DNA from: Doryteuthis pealeii
Taxonomy: Eukaryota; Mollusca; Cephalopoda; Myopsida; Loliginidae
Assembly: GCA_023376005.1 (NCBI GenBank)
Contig: CM042157.1
Location: forward strand, 56,350,221 to 56,414,220
Length of the DNA: 64,000 nucleotides
Direction: 5' to 3'
The translations under genes and the position numbers were made by a program. The notes under the pieces are model-generated. The model saw only the letters and a list, made by a program, of their open reading frames with translations, did not search any database and was not told the DNA's origin. Of the stretch, positions 58,344-64,000 are shown piece by piece (within the stretch, counting starts at the first letter, position 1; each line of letters opens with the position of its first letter).

Positions 58344-58481
58344 ATATTTCTTTTTTATATTTCCTGCAAAATCTACTAGCCAAAGTCTTTCAATGCTTAC
58401 TCTATATATGTATATATAATCACATATTTCTTTTTTATATTTCCAGCAAAATCACTCTTCTAGCCAAAGTCTTTCAATGCT
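58341..58481 (+). repeat. Duplicated splice-acceptor region of SGCB exon 2
   Basis: 58341-58397 and 58421-58481 share CACATATTTCTTTTTTATAT, then TTCC-x-GCAAAATC, then TAGCCAAAGTCTTTCAATGC. The downstream copy has the splice acceptor CAG at 58444-58446. The upstream copy has CTG in that place and four bases fewer after it. TA-rich DNA separates the copies. Confidence 0.9.
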
Positions 58482-58656
58482 GGAAAAGTCCCAGCGGAAA
58501 CAACACATCAATAATGAACATCGGACCAACTTTCGAGCTGGTTATATCCAAATCAATGAGGAGTACTTACACAAGACCGGAATTCGTGGCCGCAAAAAGA
58601 ATCTTCTCTACTGTTTTGTTGCCTTGCTTTTGACTATTGCCATTGCAAATATTGCG
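58447..58656 (+). CDS. SGCB: Beta-sarcoglycan, exon 2
   Basis: Beta-sarcoglycan is a single-pass type II membrane protein of the sarcoglycan-dystrophin complex in muscle membranes. The exon is 210 bp (70 codons), bounded by TTTCCAG at 58440-58446 and GTAATT at 58657, both phase 0. Its protein aligns without gaps to my memory of the human residues encoded by exon 2: NNEHRTNFRAGYIQINEE against N-K-E-H-N-S-N-F-K-A-G-Y-I-P-I-D-E-D, then LHKTGIRGRKKNLLYC against L-H-K-T-G-L-R-G-R-K-G-N-L-A-I-C. The membrane helix starts at about codon 53 (NLLYCFVALLLTIAIANIA) and continues into exon 3. The N-terminal side (cytoplasmic) is less conserved. The M at 58477 is probably internal. Confidence 0.95.
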
Positions 58657-58689
58657 GTAATTTCATACAATTATTTTCATGGATTTTAA

Positions 58690-61166
58690 TTTATTGATAT
58701 CATGGTATGCGTGTGTGATTTTGTTTGTCTGTCTGTCTGAGTGTGTATGTGAATGCACATATGTCTGTGTGTGTGTGTGCATGTGAGCATGTGTATATGT
58801 GAGTATGAATGAGTGTAACTGAAAAAATTTATTGATATCATGGTATGCGTGTGTGATTTTGTTTGTCTGTCTGAGTGTGTATGTGAATGCACATATGTCT
58901 GTGTGTGTGTGCATGTGAGCATGTGTATATGTGAGTATGAATGAGTGTAACTGAAAAAATTTATTGATATCATGGTATGCGTGTGTGATTTTGTTTGTCT
59001 GTCTGAGTGTGTATGTGAATGCACATAATGAGTGTAACTGAAAAAATTTATTGATATCATGGTATGCGTGTGTGATTTTGTTGTCTGAGTGTGTATGTGA
59101 ATGCACATATGTGTGTGTGTGTGTGCGCATGAGCATGTGTATATGTGAGTATGAATGAGTGTAACTGAAAAAATTTATTGATATCATGGTATGCGTGTGT
59201 GATTTTGTTTGTCTGTCTGAGTGTGTATGTGAATGCACATATGTCTGTGTGTGTGTGCATGTGTATATGTGAGTATGAATGAGTGTAACTGAAAAAATTT
59301 ATTGATATCATGGTATGCGTGTGTGATTTTGTTTGTCTGTCTGAGTGTGTATGTGAATGCACATATGTCTGTGTGTGTGTGCATGTGTATATGTGAGTAT
59401 GAATGAGTGTAACTGAAAAAATTTATTGATATCATGGTATGCGTGTGTGATTTTGTTTGTCTGTCTGAGTGTGTATGTGAATGCACATATGTCTGTGTGT
59501 GTGTGCATGTGTATATGTGAGTATGAATGAGTGTAACTGAAAAATTTATTGATATCATGGTATGCGTGTGTGATTTTGTTTGTCTGTCTGAGTGTGTATG
59601 TGAATGCACATATGTCTGTGTGTGTGTGCATGTGTATATGTGAGTATGAATGAGTGTAACTGAAAAAATTTATTGATATCATGGTATGCGTGTGTGATTT
59701 TGTTTGTCTGTCTGAGTGTGTATGTGAATGCACATATGTCTGTGTGTGTGTGCATGTGTATATGTGAGTATGAATGAGTGTAACTGAAAAAATTTATTGA
59801 TATCATGGTATGCGTGTGTGATTTTGTTTGTCTGTCTGAGTGTGTATGTGAATGCACATATGTCTGTGTGTGTGTGCATGTGTATATGTGAGTATGAATG
59901 AGTGTAACTGAAAAAATTTATTGATATCATGGTATGCGTGTGTGATTTTGTTTGTCTGTCTGAGTGTGTATGTGAATGCACATATGTCTGTGTGGTGTGC
60001 ATGTGTATATGTGAGTATGAATGAGTGTAACTGAAAAAATTTATTGATATCATGGTATGCGTGTGTGATTTTGTTTGTCTGTCTGAGTGTGTATGTGAAT
60101 GCACATATGTCTGTGTGTGTGTGCATGTGTATATGTGAGTATGAATGAGTGTAACTGAAAAAATTTATTGATATCATGGTATGCGTGTGTGATTTTGTTT
60201 GTCTGTCTGAGTGTGTATGTGTGTATGTCTGTGTGTGTGCATGTGTATATGTGAGTATGAATGAGTGTAACTGTATTGATATCATGGTATGCGTGTGTGA
60301 TTTTGTTTGTCTGTCTGAGTGTGTATGTGAATGCACATATGTCTGTGTGTGTGTGCATGTGTATATGTGAGTATGAATGAGTGTAACTGAAAAAATTTAT
60401 TGATATCATGGTATGCGTGTGTGATTTTGTTTGTCTGTCTGAGTGTGTATGTGAATGCACATATGTCTGTGTGTGTGCATGTGTATATGTGAGTATGAAT
60501 GAGTGTAACTGAAAAAATTTATTGATATCATGGTATGCGTGTGTGATTTTGTTTGTCTGTCTGTCTGAGTGTGTATGTGAATGCACATATGTCTGTGTGT
60601 GTGTGTGCGTGTGAGCATGTGTATATGTGAGTATGAATGAGTGTAACTGAAAAAATTTATTGATATCATGGTATGCGTGTGTGATTTTGTTTGTCTGTCT
60701 GAGTGTGTATGTGAATGCACATATGTCTGTGTGTGTGTGTGCGTGTGAGCATGTGTATATGTGAGTATGAATGAGTGTAACTGAAAAAATTTATTGATAT
60801 CATGGTATGCGTGTGTGATTTTGTTTGTCTGTCTGAGTGTGTATGTGAATGCACATATGTCTGTGTGTGTGTGTGCATGTGAGCATGTGTATATGTGAGT
60901 ATGAATGAGTGTAACTGAAAAATTTATTGATATCATGGTATGCATGTGTGATTTTGTTTGTCTGTCTGAGTGTGTATGTGAATGCACATATGTCTGTGTG
61001 TGTGTGAGCATGTGAGCATGTGTATATGTGAGTATGAATGAGTGTAACTGAAAAATTTATTGATATCATGGTATGCGTGTGTGATTTTGTTTGTCTGTCT
61101 GTGTGCACATATGTCTGTGTGTGTGTGCATATGAGCATGTGTATATGTGAGTATGAATGAGTGTAA
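58690..61166 (+). repeat. 124-bp minisatellite, about 20 copies, in SGCB intron 2
   Basis: Each unit runs ATTGATATCATGGTATGCGT, GATTTTGTTTGTCTGTCTG, TATGTGAATGCACATATG, a TG run, then GAGTATGAATGAGTGTAACT and GAAAAAATTT. Lengths vary (about 82 to 139 bp) mainly by the TG run and by loss of blocks at about 59015-59040 and 60217-60280. A 124-bp unit is one more than a multiple of three, so the minus strand stays open in rotating frames. The long histidine/threonine-rich frames there are artefacts. Confidence 0.97.
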
Positions 61167-61169
61167 CAA

Positions 61170-62150
61170 AAAATTGACACAAATGTTGTTAAATAAGTTT
61201 TATTCATTTGTTTTTAACCCAGACAATATATATATATAAAGGTTGACTAAAAAGTTCATATGATAACATCATATCTGTTGTTGATGAATTATTTTTACCA
61301 ATGAGATCCAAGCATTGCAACACTGATGGAAGAGGTTTGTGGACTGCAAGAGGGACTATGTTGAAAAATAAACATTTGTTCATGAGAGTATCTTGGTCCG
61401 CCTATGAACCGATGTCTACAATTGCAAATCAATTCAATTCTATTATTCAAAAGATTTTTCTTAACCGGGAATCTAATTATAGCTAATTTTTCATGTAGAT
61501 ATAAGAAACATGGATCATTTAGAGATCTACACACGTTTGATTTTCATTCTTTCAATAAAAGTACTTACTATATACCCCATTCAATAATTGGTGTTATGTC
61601 CTTTAAAACCTAAATATACCTAGATAGGTTGAGCCAGTCACAAAAATATTTTTAGAATTACAATATTAAATTTTAACTAAATAGATTAGAAATTTTTTGG
61701 AATAGGTATTAATTAATAATAGAAGAGATACGGAAATAGAACAGTGAAAAACTATGAATTAGTAATATTAAACTCCTAAAATATGATTAGAATTAAATTT
61801 TAGCTATTCATCTTTAATTAGAATTAAGTTAATAACAATATAGAAATGAGAACTAAGAAAGAAATAAACAAATGGTATAAGCCACACACAGCAATTGAAA
61901 TAAATATGAACTAACATAGTGTTCAACCGCTACTTTCAGAAAAGAAGTTTATTTAAATTTAACTAAATAATGACATCAACTTAGTTAAATATAAGGTAGG
62001 GTCCTGATGAGATCATTTAAATTGAAATCATGGTAGACCCTTAATACTATTACTAATATTATTATTACTCTATGTTTTTGGATAATTTACTAAAATTAAA
62101 ATTATTAATTTAATAGATATTAATTTTGAAGATTTTAATATTTGTTTGCA
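61170..62150. other. Rest of SGCB intron 2
   Basis: AT-rich. I see no repeat family or gene in it. The stretch 61250-61520 is less AT-rich and open for about 60-79 codons on both strands, but I recognise nothing in it. Confidence 0.4.
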
Positions 62151-62151
62151 G

Positions 62152-62337
62152 ATAACTGGTCTTTTGATGGCAGTTCTACAACTGACGCCTTTTGGTCTTC
62201 AGTCTTTGGAATTTATTCTTGGTGGTACCTTGCTGCGATTTCTCAAAGACAGCACATTGCCAAATATAACATTGGTCAGTGGTCAACTTGGTAGTAGAGC
62301 TCGCAGTGGACTTGTCTTTTCAACTGACCGGAACATG
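62152..62337 (+). CDS. SGCB: Beta-sarcoglycan, exon 3
   Basis: 186 bp, 62 codons, between TTTGCAG (62145-62151) and GTAAGT (62338). Phase 0 at both ends, so it joins exon 2 in frame. It completes the membrane helix (ITGLLMAVLQL) and starts the extracellular domain with SLEFILGGTLLRFLKDSTLP, which fits the human S-M-E-F-H-E-S-G-L-L-R-F-K-Q-V-S-D block. An N-I-T glycosylation site follows (LPNITL), then SGQLGSRARSGLVFSTDRNM. From memory the human exon 3 is also 186 bp, which supports conserved intron positions. Later exons lie beyond the window. Confidence 0.95.
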
Positions 62338-62854
62338 GTAAGTGACGAATTAAATTCTTTTTTTTTGTTTTTCTTTTTTGAAATTCACTTTTAGATGAAG
62401 TTCTGTAAATCCTTATTGTTCAACTTTCAAATTTGTAAAATGGTCTCAACAGTTGCACAAAGCTTGGAATATTTTTGTTACATAATGAATAGGCATAGCC
62501 TATCATTTTTACCTGGTAGTGTCGCGTAGTTTAGAATTAATGGTAAAACCATGGAAAATCACTGTTCATAGTGATTCCTTTTGGTTGGTAACAGCCTTGA
62601 ACCCAGTGTTGTCTGGAGCAGGGTTTTCATTGGCCTAGAGAGTCACGTGACCAGGCAACTCTGGGAAAGTAGAATTCTAAGGAGTTGAGACCAAGCAAGC
62701 CGTGGTGGGCAGATGTGTCCTTCTGCCTGTGCTGCTTCTCCCCAGATGCATACGGAAATAAGAATGTGTTGGAAATTGGGGGAATTAAAGTGTACACAAA
62801 AAAGTCTCTGAGTTGGTCTCTGATAATTGCGAAAATAAAAGAACAAGATGGAAC

Positions 62855-62943
<89 letters not shown>

Positions 62944-63385
62944 CCTGGAACTAGAGAGATGCCCAATCTGAAAGAGAACCCTGATAGAGGAACTTAAACC
63001 CAATTGGAAGAACAGACATCCAATGGATGATAGAAAACAAAGACAAAAGAAGCAGACATTAAAAAAGAACTTAAGAAGCAGTATACAACAATTTGCTACA
63101 GTTTTTTCATTCATCCAGTCAATCTTTTGCTTCAAGATCGTTCAAAATAAATTCTTCATTAAAAAAAAAGAGGTGTAAATTTGCACTTTCCACTTCAATG
63201 TTGTTCATTCATTTAAATGACCCATATGTTTTGTATAGGTTGACTGTGGCCATAATACCCAATCAGGCATTCTGCTAGGTGTATGATATCTAGCAACTAG
63301 TCTACAAGATTTAACCAACTGACCAAATGTTCTTATATTTTACATCTTAATTTTTAAAAGTCCTGTTGACTAGAGAAAGTCCCTT
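62338..63385. other. SGCB intron 3, first part
   Basis: The intron starts GTAAGT. Apart from the GA array listed below I see no element to 63385. The reading frames on both strands across the array are artefacts. Confidence 0.6.
62858..62941. repeat. GA microsatellite
   Basis: About 41 pure GA units. Confidence 0.97.
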
Positions 63386-63605
63386 TAGTGTGGTGGCTAA
63401 CATCTTGGACTATGACTTTGTAGTAATCAAGTTGGAATTCCAGTTGTATTATTACATTCACTTTCAAACTAATACCCTTGGGAAAGGTATGAACCCCCTT
63501 ATTCCCCCAGCTATGGGTTAAATAGTACCAGTATCATTCTTCTACATGAATGGCTTTGGAATTAAATTGCCCACAAAGGTTGATATGCCATTAAACCAAA
63601 TAAAA
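63386..63605 (+). mobile_element. SINE, family 3, uninterrupted
   Basis: Head TAGTGTGGTGGCTAACATCT, then AATACCCTTGGGAAAGGTAT and CAGCTATGGGTTAAATAGTA shared with family 2, ending GTTGATATGCCATTAAACC and an A-rich tail. It is the intact counterpart of the split copy at 33586. Confidence 0.8.
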
Positions 63606-63792
63606 TGAAACCTACTGATTAATATTCATTTGTTATATTCTTTAATATATTTATCATTAATATCTGTTTATCATATTTTTTCAATATGTTTATCATGTAA
63701 TATTTTTTTAATATCTTTTAATATATTTATCATGTAATATTTAATCGTTATATTTTTTCAATATATTTATTATGTAATATTTATTTGTTATA

Positions 63793-64000
63793 TCTATTAA
63801 TAATGGAGATTCGCTTTCAGTTTTTGTCTGTAACAAAAACTGCGTCACTGCTTACGTCACTATATCCAAAATCGTCATAACATAGAATAAATACACTCAA
63901 AATTTGAGCATGCAACATTAGACAGTCCTCATTGTTTTTTTAAAACAAGTTTTAATAGATGCATCCCCAGTATCATATAGTTATATATAGTTTGTTTTAT
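63793..64000 (+). mobile_element. Non-autonomous Helitron, family B, cut by window end
   Basis: TC start (TCTATTAATAATGGAGATTC) after an A. The following 200 bp match 28975-29180 (GTAACAAAAACTGCGTCACT, TTACGTCAC, AAAACAAGTTTTAATA). The 3' end is not in the window. Short AT-rich tandem motifs (TATTTATCATGTAATATTT) precede it at 63640-63790. Confidence 0.7.

Noticed and set aside
58663..61207. Long minus-strand frames (up to 201 residues) rich in H, T and S
   Set aside because: They arise from the 124-bp minisatellite. The unit length is one more than a multiple of three, so all frames rotate and stay open. No start context or codon pattern.
61301..61613. Open stretch in SGCB intron 2 as an extra exon
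   Set aside because: Exons 2 and 3 join in phase 0 with the human-like alignment uninterrupted, and no good splice sites flank this stretch.
62643..63135. Frames of 89-116 residues across the GA array
   Set aside because: They consist mainly of L-S or R-E dipeptide runs from the microsatellite.
1..64000. CRISPR arrays, operons, phage or integron features
   Set aside because: All tandem arrays are eukaryotic micro- or minisatellites. No bacterial gene or promoter pattern is present.

Overview
This window looks like AT-rich, intron-rich animal nuclear DNA. It has no prokaryotic operons, no Shine-Dalgarno-led reading frames and no CRISPR. Nearly every listed reading frame is a chance frame in repeats. 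The one host gene I recognise is beta-sarcoglycan (SGCB), a type II membrane protein of the sarcoglycan complex. Two consecutive coding exons lie on the + strand at 58447-58656 and 62152-62337. A weaker candidate for the start exon lies at 42907-42921. The repeat mix (several tRNA-derived SINE families, Penelope-like, RTE-like and R2-like elements, Helitrons) fits a lophotrochozoan, perhaps a cephalopod or other mollusc. That placement is inference only.

Layout. From 1 to 27177 there are three near-identical tandem copies of a unit of about 9.4 kb (1-8390, 8393-15305, 17771-27177). The middle copy lacks the last 2.46 kb and is followed by an unrelated 2.47 kb segment (15306-17770). Each unit carries a tRNA-derived SINE, smaller tRNA-like fragments, a long foldback element and a 26-bp hairpin. 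None carries a convincing gene. From 27178 to 42400 the window is a patchwork of SINEs, LINE 3' ends, non-autonomous Helitrons, Penelope-like terminal pieces and microsatellites. From 42640 to 44300 repeats are sparse; this stretch holds the candidate SGCB start exon. From 44300 to 58300, which would be SGCB intron 1 if that exon is real, repeats return. They include a Penelope-like reverse transcriptase broken by a SINE, a Helitron and an AT-rich block, a 214-bp near-perfect palindrome, and pieces of three LINE types. SGCB exon 2 follows, then an intron filled by about 20 copies of a 124-bp minisatellite, then exon 3, and an intron with a GA array, a SINE and a Helitron cut by the window end.

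The observations most worth a second look are these: (i) the 9.4-kb tandem array, with two different junctions that imply duplicated segments of almost identical length (9,407 and 9,410 bp); (ii) duplication of the splice-acceptor region of SGCB exon 2, where the upstream copy has CTG instead of CAG; (iii) hammerhead-like cores (CTGANGA, hairpin, GAAAC) in Penelope-like debris, one inside the 214-bp palindrome; (iv) six short Helitrons in two families with clear TC and CTAG ends and A/T target flanks; (v) the candidate SGCB exon 1. I did not find a coherent new multi-gene system.
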